DNA from: JAUPVL01 sp964481235
Lineage (GTDB): Bacteria > Patescibacteriota > Saccharimonadia > CAILAD01 > BJGX01
NCBI GenBank assembly: GCA_964481235.1
Contig: CAYZYH010000014.1
Coordinates: 1-25,945, forward strand
Direction of reading: 5' to 3'
DNA length: 25,945 nt
Each line of letters starts with the position of its first letter. Position 1 is the first letter of the stretch. The notes under the pieces are model-generated. The model was given only the letters and a program-made list of their open reading frames with translations, ran no database searches and had not been told where the DNA came from. Below, piece after piece: positions 16,086-23,623 of the stretch. Position numbers and translations under genes: made by a program.

Positions 16086-17948
16086 CTAAGTTGCTTCCTC
16101 TGTGGAAATGTCTTTACCGTCGCTATCGCTGGTTGTGGCTTCATTATCTACTATTATGTCTTGTGGGTTAGTGGTGATAAGTTCAGTTTCGGTTGGACTA
16201 GCAATAATATGAAGTATTATATGGCTTAAACCAGCAAAGAATAATCCTTCGCCTACTGGAAACTGGCTAAGTCTCTTTTTTTCTTCACTAGTAAGTTTAA
16301 ATGTCTCAGCCACCACATCAACAGCCGCTGGGTTTTGCTTAAGGAGTAACTGTAAACTAGAATTGTTTACAATTGCTCGGCCCAAGCGAGTGCCCAAGAA
16401 ATCTTCTACATCTTGCGAAATAGTAGTAAGACCTAAGAAATATTTACGAGCACGCTTAGCAATAGAGAACATAAACATAGCTGAATCTTGATATTGCATG
16501 AGTTGCCAAGCCTCATCTATTATAAGTACACGTTTTTTCTTCTCAGATTTTACTCTGTTCCATACATAGTTAAGTACAATATACATACCTATTGGTCGCA
16601 ATTCGTCTTCTAAGTCTCGAATATTAAATACTACAAATGGATTATCTAGATTAACATTACTTTGCTGTGAAAATATCCCAGAAAATGTACCTTCTGTAAA
16701 CCTGCGTAGTCGTGCAGCTAATGCCGGGCCATTTCCGCCCATTTCGTTTAAGTTGTTATATAGATCTAGCATTACCGGTGGCTCGGCGGTATGGGTAAGT
16801 GGGTCATTGGTGATGCCTTTTTGGGCATAGGTGTTAATAAGCGCTATATCTAAATCAGACTCTTCGGTAGGAGAGAGCTCACCCATCATAAGCCTAAGTA
16901 GACCATGGAGCATTATGATGTTGGCTCTCAAGGCATTGTCGGCTTCGTCTGAGTCAATAGCCGTAGGGATATCAAAAGGATTAACATGACTATCACTGGT
17001 AAGACTAAGTTGTAAAAAACTGCCTCCCACCGCGTCACATAGAGTTCTGTATTCATTTTCTGGGTCTATTACAATTATTTCGGTACCAAACATAAGCGAG
17101 CGTAGAGCCTCAAGCTTTACCGCAAAAGACTTACCAGCACCAGACTTAGCAAACACCACCATGTTGGCGTTTTCTAGACTAAACCTGTCAAATAATACCA
17201 AGCCGTTATTATGACGGTTTATACCATAAAGTATACCTTCTTCATTACTCAGATTGGCGGTTGTGAAGGGAAATGTTGTAGAGATCGCTCCCGTGTCCAT
17301 ATTACGTTTTACGCCTAGTAGGTCACTACCTAAGGGTAGGGTTGAGGTAAAACCTTGTTCCATTTGTATAGTAGCCGGCTTAGTATATATAAGACTCGTA
17401 CCCAAAACCGACTCAATTTTTTTTACCAACTCCTCTAACTCCTCAAGAGTTGTGCCATAAATTGTTACATACAAACCAAGTCTAAAAAACCTATCTTCAC
17501 CTACCTGCAACTTATCTCGCAACTCTTCAGCATCACTTAATGAAGCTTCTAAGCCCGGGTCTCTAACCTTGCCTTTTTCGGCATTTATAGACTGATTTGC
17601 TTCTAATTGACCCACTTTTTTCTTAAGATTATCTAGTACCACTCTACTCTCCACTGGCTCTATTGCTAGACTAATATCTATTATCTCATCCATATTAATA
17701 AGTGGACTCAACCAACCAGTAAATAGACTACGTGGGTAAGCATAAACAAATAGCGTTCTGGCAAAACGCGAGCCTATACGTATATAATTCGCCTCTATCT
17801 GTATAGAGCTAGGCGCAATTACATCTCGCAGAGTCACAACCCCCTGTCGATATATTTGTTGTGCTTGCTGTTGAGCATTAGCATTGGCTTGTTGTTGGGG
17901 TGTGAGAGTTTGTGCTGTTGGTTGCGCTGGTTTTTTGCCAAATATCAT
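16086..17948 (-). CDS. virB4: VirB4/TraC-type T4SS ATPase
   Basis: The energising ATPase of type IV secretion, located on the cytoplasmic face of the membrane. The 620-aa product has a Q/A-rich N-terminal tail (1-35), a VirB4-like middle region and a RecA-like ATPase domain: Walker A AKSGAGKSF (about 268-276), IIVIDPENEYRTLCD typical of VirB4 after it, Walker B VLIIDEAWQLM (about 469-479) and the downstream TTISQDVEDFL motif. It starts 1 nt after the preceding gene, with GGAGGG 11 nt before the ATG. The N-terminal domain normally fused to VirB4 appears to be encoded mainly by the preceding gene. The acidic Ser/Thr/Asp-rich tail is variable. Confidence 0.92.
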   Translation of the reverse strand: MIFGKKPAQPTAQTLTPQQQANANAQQQAQQIYRQGVVTLRDVIAPSSIQIEANYIRIGSRFARTLFVYAYPRSLFTGWLSPLINMDEIIDISLAIEPVESRVVLDNLKKKVGQLEANQSINAEKGKVRDPGLEASLSDAEELRDKLQVGEDRFFRLGLYVTIYGTTLEELEELVKKIESVLGTSLIYTKPATIQMEQGFTSTLPLGSDLLGVKRNMDTGAISTTFPFTTANLSNEEGILYGINRHNNGLVLFDRFSLENANMVVFAKSGAGKSFAVKLEALRSLMFGTEIIVIDPENEYRTLCDAVGGSFLQLSLTSDSHVNPFDIPTAIDSDEADNALRANIIMLHGLLRLMMGELSPTEESDLDIALINTYAQKGITNDPLTHTAEPPVMLDLYNNLNEMGGNGPALAARLRRFTEGTFSGIFSQQSNVNLDNPFVVFNIRDLEDELRPIGMYIVLNYVWNRVKSEKKKRVLIIDEAWQLMQYQDSAMFMFSIAKRARKYFLGLTTISQDVEDFLGTRLGRAIVNNSSLQLLLKQNPAAVDVVAETFKLTSEEKKRLSQFPVGEGLFFAGLSHIILHIIASPTETELITTNPQDIIVDNEATTSDSDGKDISTEEAT

Positions 17949-17949
17949 A

Positions 17950-18834
17950 CTACTGTTGCCCTCCAGCTACATTAGGTGGCTGAAAATTATTAGGTTGACT
18001 AGGTGGAGTATTAGAATTAGAACCTACTTGCTTATTAGCAGCTGTGAAAAGATCGTCAGGGTCGGGTTCTTTAGTCTTTTGGCTTGGCATTTGCGCCAAA
18101 CCATCTTTTCGTAGAACTGCCGGAGTGCTCATGTCGGCTATATCGGTAAGAGATTGGTTCTGGCTTTCTGCAACATTGTAAGAGTTGTAAAAAAGCTCAA
18201 TTACTTCTTGAGTGTTAAGTATTACTGTTCTTACACCTATCTGTGCTAGTCCTTGAGCAACCTGGTTAGTTCTTTGTAGTAGATCACCTTTGCGCTGTTC
18301 GTACTCACCACTAGTTTGGGTTACTTCAACCGAGTCACTTGAGGCGCCCCGTAGTTTAGTGAATATATTAGCTTTAGACACTACATTTACAAAGTATGGT
18401 ACTACCACATAAAAACGTTTTTCCATAATATTCACTTCGTCTAAAAGACTTTTTATATTAGTTACATAATCATCCATAAGGTCGGCTAGTAATGGATTAG
18501 GCTGATCGCTTTGTATTACCTCTAACTTACTCAAATAGTTGTCTAAGTCTATTTTGCGCGACTGTATTACTATCTGGATAGGAAAGTGTAAACCATTTAA
18601 AAAACCTTGAAAAGCAAACTCAATCGCTTCTTTCTCGTCTGGGCTTTTCAGATCGAAATTTGTTGGAGAGCAAAGTATTACCATGCGTAAACTACCATCA
18701 CGCATTACCACAATACCATCTTTTATTTCTGAAAAAGGCAAATGACTTTGGGTACTCATCTGCTTGTTTTGTTCTTTTTTGGGTGGAGTAACTGAGTTTA
18801 CATATTCACGCTGTTGGGGTGTAATCTGTGCCAT
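17950..18834 (-). CDS. TraC-like N-terminal VirB4 domain protein
   Basis: A 294-aa soluble protein. Residues about 30-150 (PFSEIKDGIVVMRDGSLRMV, then FDLKSPDEKEAIEFAF and FPIQIVIQSRKID) match the N-terminal domain seen in TraC/VirB4 proteins of Gram-positive and CPR systems. The residues after about 245 are a Pro/Gln/Asn-rich disordered tail. It lies directly before the virB4 ATPase gene with 1 nt between the stop (TAG) and the next ATG, so the pair probably makes one functional unit. No Walker motifs are present. It is a divided arrangement of a normally single polypeptide; whether it arose by fission here or is ancestral is not decidable from the sequence. Confidence 0.78.
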   Translation of the reverse strand: MAQITPQQREYVNSVTPPKKEQNKQMSTQSHLPFSEIKDGIVVMRDGSLRMVILCSPTNFDLKSPDEKEAIEFAFQGFLNGLHFPIQIVIQSRKIDLDNYLSKLEVIQSDQPNPLLADLMDDYVTNIKSLLDEVNIMEKRFYVVVPYFVNVVSKANIFTKLRGASSDSVEVTQTSGEYEQRKGDLLQRTNQVAQGLAQIGVRTVILNTQEVIELFYNSYNVAESQNQSLTDIADMSTPAVLRKDGLAQMPSQKTKEPDPDDLFTAANKQVGSNSNTPPSQPNNFQPPNVAGGQQ

Positions 18835-18858
18835 TGTTTGTATATAATAACTTATTTT

Positions 18859-18900
18859 GCTTAAGCTTTATTATAACAGCTTAAGCACTATAATAAAGCT
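18859..18900. promoter_or_regulatory. Nested palindromes between prgI and the TraC-like gene
   Basis: AGCTTTATTATA (18864-18875) and TATAATAAAGCT (18889-18900) form a perfect 12-bp inverted repeat with a 13-nt loop. In addition, two copies of the palindrome GCTTAAGC (18859-18866 and 18879-18886) have centres exactly 20 bp apart, about two helical turns. There is no U-run on the minus strand after the stem, so it is not a typical intrinsic terminator. An operator or RNA processing/attenuation hairpin is possible. Confidence 0.6.
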
Positions 18901-18909
18901 ACTTCAAAA

Positions 18910-19761
18910 CTAGTTATTTGGTTGTCTTACTTGCACACTACTACCTGGAGACAGTTGTTGAGTTTGTTGGTTTGCCCTAGTTGCTACTTGCTGAATTGTA
19001 AGACCACTACCCTGTATAGCCACCTGACTAGCAGCCGGGTTTGGGGCTTGTGGCTGCTGAGGTGCTTGGTTTTGGGTAGCCCGATTATTATTTGGCTGTC
19101 TTAGAGCTTGCCTTACCTGTGTAACGGCATTCTGACGCGAATCATCTTTGGCATTTTCCAGCAGTTTTTCAACTGTACTAGCTCTTTGGCTAGTTTCATC
19201 TAATACATCATCTTTTGGTGTAATCAATCGGTGAGCAGTATCTATAGTATTACCAGAGTTTTCTTCTGTACCAACTTGCTGTGGGCCAATTATTCTTTTG
19301 GCATAAATAGAGGCCTCATTATCTCCTTCGTGTAACTGCACACTTGGGTCTTTAAAGTTACCACGAGTATCGATAATAGAAGCGAGCTGCTTAAGTTGCC
19401 CTACCGAAACAGTCTTGTCTTTCTCTAAAATTTCTCTGGGTTTTTCTACGTCTTTTACTATCACCTCTTTTTTGTCGTCTTTTATCCAGGTGCGGGTTCT
19501 AGGTACTATTAAGAATCTAAAGAACGCTACTATATAATCTTCAAAAGGCACACCTTCGCGTGAGCCAAAACCAAGCAGCAAAAAGAATCCCGTTACCGGA
19601 AAAGCAAATATTAGCGCGACTATTATAGAAAAGCTAAATATTCGCCACATCAAAAATCCCCACATGAGTGCGATTATTACGTATATAAATTGCTTTACCG
19701 AGAGTGGGCCTAGTATTTTATCTTCAGTTTCTACATTTTGTGGTACTTTGTATTCACCCAT
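18910..19761 (-). CDS. PrgI family T4SS membrane protein (VirB3-like)
   Basis: PrgI is the Gram-positive counterpart of VirB3, a small inner-membrane partner of VirB4. The N-terminal part matches: YKVPQNVETEDKILGPLSVKQF, two close transmembrane segments (about 24-43 and 45-66) and a short PFEDYIVAFFRFLIVPRTRTW region (about 73-93). The protein is longer than a minimal PrgI: residues about 95-283 add a charged section and a Gln/Asn/Pro-rich tail. It is placed between the VirB6-like gene and the VirB4 pair. An extended -10 (TGTTATACT) ends 6 nt before its ATG, with no Shine-Dalgarno. Confidence 0.88.
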   Translation of the reverse strand: MGEYKVPQNVETEDKILGPLSVKQFIYVIIALMWGFLMWRIFSFSIIVALIFAFPVTGFFLLLGFGSREGVPFEDYIVAFFRFLIVPRTRTWIKDDKKEVIVKDVEKPREILEKDKTVSVGQLKQLASIIDTRGNFKDPSVQLHEGDNEASIYAKRIIGPQQVGTEENSGNTIDTAHRLITPKDDVLDETSQRASTVEKLLENAKDDSRQNAVTQVRQALRQPNNNRATQNQAPQQPQAPNPAASQVAIQGSGLTIQQVATRANQQTQQLSPGSSVQVRQPNN

Positions 19762-19767
19762 AATATA

Positions 19768-19776
19768 AGTATAACA
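19768..19776 (-). promoter_or_regulatory. Extended -10 promoter of prgI
   Basis: Minus strand TGTTATACT (extended -10) 6 nt before the prgI ATG, in the 41-bp gap after the VirB6-like gene. The likely start falls on or at the initiation codon. No good -35 is visible. Confidence 0.5.
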
Positions 19777-19802
19777 ACTTTATAAATATATACCGATTAA
19801 TT

Positions 19803-22100
19803 CTAAGGTCTAGGCCCGATTTTACTATTAAGACTGGCTGTAGCTGCGGCTTGGTGTGCTGGATGCCCAGCTGGCAAGTGAGGGTTAAGTCTTTCTTGTT
19901 TAGCAACTTCGCCGGCATGCATTTGGTCAAAGGCAATTCTTTTATGATGGACATCTAGAGGTACACCCGCTGGAGGGGGTGGTGTTGAAGTATCATTAGC
20001 AACTTGCCTTACTGTAGATTCGTAAAGGGTGTTGTATGCTTTTTGTTCTTGCAACGCTGGAGATAATGTACTACCATTTCTGATTTGTTTTTCTGTGTCC
20101 CAGGCTACTATTGATTCTTGGTAGGTTCTACCACCAGTTTCTTTTGCGATCTCATCAAATTCGGCTCTTTGCTTACTATTCAATGGTGGCAGACCTGCAT
20201 CAAAACCTTGCTTACCCTCAACCAACTTATCTCTATAAGCTTTTTGGAGTACTTTTTGAGCAACTTTAGCATCAGGCGTAAACTCTCCATTTCTTTTTTG
20301 TTTAGATAAAGCAATTTGATCTTTTACATCCATCAAGCCAATATCTTTTTTCTTGGCTTCTGTAACCCTGTCTTCGGTTCTAAGCTTGTTCTGTTTAAGG
20401 CTTCTGCCAAACTTGGTATTACTACCACCCACCACATCACTCGCTGCACCAAACCCTTTGGCCTTTAGCTCAGCAAGCTTGCCTTCTTGCCCACTCTTCT
20501 TCACAGCTCCTTTACCAGCACCAATAGCAGCCTTACCCACCCCGGTGTTAGCTATAGCCTTACCTGCAGCTCCCATAATATCGCCACTAAGTTTGAGTGT
20601 CTTTGGAACCAAAGCAAGTATTATAATAGGAACAAAGATCGATATTAAGCTTAGTAAAAATTGATCAAGAAAACCGACTGTGCCGCCAGAGTTAAATACA
20701 CCACTTTGTAATAGGTTTACAAATATCGCCCCAACAGCAAACAAAAGATTTACCAACAAGAACATTATTGAAAGCTTTATCATGTATTTCCACCACTGCT
20801 TAAAGAACTTCTCAGTATTTGGCAATACCCAAGCGGCAAATGCTATAGGAGCAAACAACACCAAGGCAATTAGTGCTAGGTAGCGTAGCATTAAGTAAAA
20901 GAAGGCTATTATTGCCACAATTAAGCCTACAATTTCTGATATCTGTAGCATCACGAATTGACCAATTGTCTGGAATATACCACCAACAGATACAGACTGA
21001 CCACAAGTAGGTATGAATAAACACGAGAATGCTTCTGCTGGTGTTGGTGGTGCGCCACCTGTGCCACCAGGTACATTAAAGCTCTGAAGTAAAAATTGTG
21101 GTAATGTATTGCCCAATATATTACCCAAATCTAATACCACTTGGCATATTAGTAGTGAAAACTGCGTAAGTATAATTGCTGCAATTAACTTAGGTAAAGT
21201 CTTTTTAATGGTATAGTTGTCTAAACCAGGTATTGCTACAAAGTTAGCAATAATAATAAACAGAAAGATTAGTATATAAAAAGAATTGGCCAGAGTAACC
21301 ATTGCACCCACACCGTCTCTTAACTGTACCTTGCCAGCAGTAGCAGTAGCAGATGAGCTCGAACCATTAATTAGGACCGGGTTCTCAAGTAGTCTTACCA
21401 TAGCATTTATAGTAGCCCCTATGGCTTCAACTAAAAAATTCTGCACCGGACAAACTATAAATGTTAAAGGGCTATTTAATGTATCCTCACAATCATCAAG
21501 AGCTTCTTCTGCTTCTGCTCTTAACCTTATTGCTTGTATTAAGTCTATAGGTCTACCATTAACGTTTACAGTGTCACCTATGTGTCTAGGTTCGCTACCA
21601 TTGAACCTATCTGGTGGGTCGCCAGTACCTTGATAGTCATCATAGTCACCACCATCCCAAGGAAGACAGTCTGTGAGTTTTATCATAGAGCAAAAATTTG
21701 TGCCTGGAGTTGAACCGTTCTCCCCACCCCTAAATTGGTTATCTGCACTTCTATAATTAGTTAAACTAATTTCGTCAAATTGACCATTTGCTGCGTTAAA
21801 AGGGTCTCTTTGGTTAAAAGTGAGTATAAGCCTTGCCTCAATTTCACCATTACTACCAAGACGAATAGATATATAATGACCAGTGCTTTCTACAAAAGAT
21901 GGGTACCCTGTAGTTTGGCTCCAGTAAGGATCGTATTTATATATCTCGTCACCGCAATCTAGTTCTCCGGCAGTGTTAAATGTAAGGGTATCGTCTCCAC
22001 CACAAGCTGCATGAGCCTTACCAGTAAATAAAAACATACTTAAAAAAACAACTATCAACGAAAGAATTGGTAAAAGCAAAATACGGGAGAGCTTTCTCAT
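19803..22100 (-). CDS. VirB6/TrbL-like polytopic T4SS membrane protein
   Basis: A 765-aa protein. The N-terminus has a signal peptide (about 10-32, ending AHA-A) and an extracellular domain (about 33-215). Transmembrane segments follow near 272-290, 303-330, 385-425 (two), 435-460 and 475-498, with a weaker hydrophobic stretch near 222-250. Residues about 505-765 form a cytoplasmic or surface tail with Gly/Ala/Lys-rich and helical parts. The multi-span core matches the VirB6/TrbL role of forming the inner-membrane channel, and it begins the block with prgI and virB4. The family assignment rests on topology and context more than on motifs. Divergent from the pilin array across 91 bp; a -10-like TATAGT lies 14 nt before the ATG. 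Confidence 0.78.
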   Translation of the reverse strand: MRKLSRILLLPILSLIVVFLSMFLFTGKAHAACGGDDTLTFNTAGELDCGDEIYKYDPYWSQTTGYPSFVESTGHYISIRLGSNGEIEARLILTFNQRDPFNAANGQFDEISLTNYRSADNQFRGGENGSTPGTNFCSMIKLTDCLPWDGGDYDDYQGTGDPPDRFNGSEPRHIGDTVNVNGRPIDLIQAIRLRAEAEEALDDCEDTLNSPLTFIVCPVQNFLVEAIGATINAMVRLLENPVLINGSSSSATATAGKVQLRDGVGAMVTLANSFYILIFLFIIIANFVAIPGLDNYTIKKTLPKLIAAIILTQFSLLICQVVLDLGNILGNTLPQFLLQSFNVPGGTGGAPPTPAEAFSCLFIPTCGQSVSVGGIFQTIGQFVMLQISEIVGLIVAIIAFFYLMLRYLALIALVLFAPIAFAAWVLPNTEKFFKQWWKYMIKLSIMFLLVNLLFAVGAIFVNLLQSGVFNSGGTVGFLDQFLLSLISIFVPIIILALVPKTLKLSGDIMGAAGKAIANTGVGKAAIGAGKGAVKKSGQEGKLAELKAKGFGAASDVVGGSNTKFGRSLKQNKLRTEDRVTEAKKKDIGLMDVKDQIALSKQKRNGEFTPDAKVAQKVLQKAYRDKLVEGKQGFDAGLPPLNSKQRAEFDEIAKETGGRTYQESIVAWDTEKQIRNGSTLSPALQEQKAYNTLYESTVRQVANDTSTPPPPAGVPLDVHHKRIAFDQMHAGEVAKQERLNPHLPAGHPAHQAAATASLNSKIGPRP

Positions 22101-22175
22101 AACACTTATGTTACACTATATAACTTTTAAATTGTAGACCTAAACAACATGCCTTATCGCATTAAACATAACAAG

Positions 22176-22184
22176 TGATATAAT
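22176..22184 (+). promoter_or_regulatory. Extended -10 promoter of the first pilin gene
   Basis: TGATATAAT (extended -10, perfect TATAAT) with 7 nt to the ATG at 22192, and no Shine-Dalgarno in that gap. It sits in the 91-bp divergent region shared with the VirB6-like gene, so both halves of the T4SS could be co-controlled. Confidence 0.6.
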
Positions 22185-22191
22185 ACATATC

Positions 22192-22785
22192 ATGCAACTT
22201 ATATTTAGACCATTACTAGCAATTAATTGTGGGATACTAGACAATCTACCAAACGGCTCTAATCTTTGCCAAAACGGCATAACTCTCGACAGCGTTATTA
22301 ATTTACTAGCTGGCTACCTAGTAACACTTATAGGGCTTATTTTGGCAGTTGTTATACTGTATTGCGCAGTAGAAATAGTAACTTCGGGCGGTAGCCAAGA
22401 TCGCATAAAATCAGCTAAGAATCGCCTCACTCAAGCCGCTATTAGTCTTGGTTTACTCATCTCGTTTAGAGCAATAATTGCAGTCTTTGGTATAGATGGC
22501 GGTAATACCGGCGCAGGTGCCCCCACACTCTTCAACGGTGTGGATGAATTTACCTTGGAGGGTGTAGAGAAACTAATTGCTAATGCTGCACAAATACTTA
22601 TGATGGCGGTAGGTGCATTCTCAGTAATATTTATAGTAGTTGGTGCAGTACAATACATTACCTCGGCCGGAAATGAACAAGGTGTAGCAAATGCCAAGCG
22701 TACTATCACCTATGCAGTAAGTGGGCTTATTCTTGCACTTTCAACAGTTGCTATTATTACGTTTATAAACACACAGTTCTTTTAA
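22192..22785 (+). CDS. Double-domain T4SS pilin-like membrane protein
   Basis: A 197-aa protein that carries two copies of the small two-helix T4SS pilin-like unit (as in Pfam T4SS_pilin). The first copy (about 35-100) has a transmembrane helix, then VTSGGSQDRIKSAKNRLTQA and a second helix. The second (about 120-197) has a helix, then ITSAGNEQGVANAKRTITYA and a second helix. Each copy has the recurring pattern hydrophobic helix - (S/T)xGxx - AKxxIT - hydrophobic helix seen in the three next genes. Unlike them it lacks a clear cleavable signal peptide and does not end with the FAIVNFVLG motif. It may be a fused or scaffolding pilin. Confidence 0.75.
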   Translation: MQLIFRPLLAINCGILDNLPNGSNLCQNGITLDSVINLLAGYLVTLIGLILAVVILYCAVEIVTSGGSQDRIKSAKNRLTQAAISLGLLISFRAIIAVFGIDGGNTGAGAPTLFNGVDEFTLEGVEKLIANAAQILMMAVGAFSVIFIVVGAVQYITSAGNEQGVANAKRTITYAVSGLILALSTVAIITFINTQFF

Positions 22786-22830
22786 GTAACCTTGCCAAAA
22801 TGCAAGCATAAGGTTTATTATATTAACCAA

Positions 22831-23121
22831 ATGAAACTATTACACCTACTATTACTAGCAGATTTCCAAGCCCCACCAGGCCTAGGTGGACCAGCTACTT
22901 TTGGCGATTTGGTAGGTAAGGTAACAAACACACTTCTTATTATTGCTGGCGCCGTGGCTGTAATAGTGATAGTAATTGGTGGTATACAGTACACCTTATC
23001 GGCCGGCGATGAAAAACGTACCAAAACCGCCAAAGATACTATCACCAACGCCGTTATTGGTTTGGTAATTGCTATAATGGCTTTCGCTATTGTCAACTTT
23101 GTACTAGGTACATTTAAGTAA
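22831..23121 (+). CDS. T4SS pilin-like protein
   Basis: A 96-aa two-helix membrane protein. A short hydrophobic leader (MKLLHLLLLADF) precedes a polar turn and PPGLGG. Helix 1 is about residues 28-51. The conserved turn (YTLSAGDEKRTKTAKDTI) follows, then helix 2 ending FAIVNFVLG. The ATG at 22831 is preferred over an upstream TTG at 22792 because the upstream extension is polar and does not match the paralogues. TATATT ends 6 nt before the ATG and may serve as a -10. VirB2-like pilins build the extracellular pilus or channel of a T4SS. Confidence 0.8.
   Translation: MKLLHLLLLADFQAPPGLGGPATFGDLVGKVTNTLLIIAGAVAVIVIVIGGIQYTLSAGDEKRTKTAKDTITNAVIGLVIAIMAFAIVNFVLGTFK
23083..23106 (+). repeat. Conserved 24-nt pilin 3' end, copy 1 of 3
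   Basis: Eight codons TTY-GCT-ATY-GTC-AAC-TTY-GTA-CTA (FAIVNFVL) occur in the three single-domain pilins at 23083-23106, 23552-23575 and 23942-23965. Only the three wobble pyrimidines differ, so 21 of 24 bases are invariant, including synonymous positions (GCT, GTC, AAC, GTA, CTA). Confidence 0.85.
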
Positions 23122-23148
23122 AAAACATAATAACTACACGTTGCAAAA

Positions 23149-23168
23149 ATGATACCTTGCGGTATCAT
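23149..23168. promoter_or_regulatory. Perfect hairpin overlapping the -35 of the third pilin promoter
   Basis: ATGATACC-TTGC-GGTATCAT: a perfect 8-bp stem with a 4-nt loop between the second and third pilin genes. The loop and next two bases (TTGCGG, 23157-23162) form the -35 of the promoter for the gene at 23225. On the minus strand the stem is followed by TTTTTG, terminator-like, though no rightward-facing minus-strand gene needs it nearby. An operator role over the -35 is the simplest reading. Confidence 0.6.
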
Positions 23169-23185
23169 AAGAAGTAAGCTAAAAT
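23157..23185 (+). promoter_or_regulatory. Promoter of the third pilin gene
   Basis: TTGCGG (23157-23162), a 17-bp spacer and TAAAAT (23180-23185). The leader would be about 33 nt, with the Shine-Dalgarno TTGGAG (23213-23218) 6 nt before the ATG. It can transcribe the third and fourth pilin genes separately from the first two. Confidence 0.6.
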
Positions 23186-23224
23186 ATCAAGTAATAGTAT
23201 TGAATTAATTTTTTGGAGATTAAA

Positions 23225-23590
23225 ATGACATCATCACAAAAAGCCAAAAGACTTGCAATAGTAACCGGCACCAGCGTAGTCGCGTTGGTTCCAACAGTAG
23301 CCTTGGCTGCAGACACCACTCAAGATGCTGTAGATTCTGTGCAGCCTGCCTCGGCCGCGACAGGTGACCTACAAAGTAATATTAAAAACATTATTAACGC
23401 TATGCTTTTAGTAATCGGTATTGTAGCCGTAATAATGCTGATTGTAGGTGGTTTTAGATACGTAATAAGCAATGGTAACGAAAAAGCTGTAACTGGCGCC
23501 AAAGACACCATACTATATGCGATTATTGGGATTGTAGTAGCACTACTATCTTTTGCTATCGTCAACTTCGTACTAGGTCAATTTACTTAA
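23225..23590 (+). CDS. T4SS pilin-like protein with signal peptide
   Basis: A 121-aa secreted two-helix pilin. The ATG at 23225 is chosen because TTGGAG lies 6 nt upstream; an in-frame TTG at 23213 overlaps that site. A signal peptide spans about 1-29 (basic start, hydrophobic core, ALA-AD cleavage pattern). The mature part has helix 1 (about 57-78), the turn YVISNGNEKAVTGAKDTI and helix 2 ending FAIVNFVLGQF. It is paralogous to its two neighbours, and its last codons are almost identical to theirs at the DNA level. Confidence 0.85.
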   Translation: MTSSQKAKRLAIVTGTSVVALVPTVALAADTTQDAVDSVQPASAATGDLQSNIKNIINAMLLVIGIVAVIMLIVGGFRYVISNGNEKAVTGAKDTILYAIIGIVVALLSFAIVNFVLGQFT

Positions 23591-23623
23591 AGAGAGTTAT
23601 ATAAAAAAATTAATATAGGTTAT

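Noticed and set aside
20353..20664. 103-codon plus-strand frame antisense to the VirB6-like gene
   Set aside because: Its hydrophobic, alanine/leucine/proline-rich product mirrors the opposite-strand coding sequence; no start signal is present.
22792..22830. TTG start and 13-residue extension of the second pilin gene
   Set aside because: The extension is polar and unlike the paralogues, and the ATG at 22831 starts a hydrophobic leader; no Shine-Dalgarno supports the TTG.
22818..23565. Minus-strand frames of 81-116 codons antisense to the pilin genes
   Set aside because: The plus-strand pilins have signal peptides, shared motifs and promoters; the antisense frames repeat in each paralogue simply because the genes are similar.
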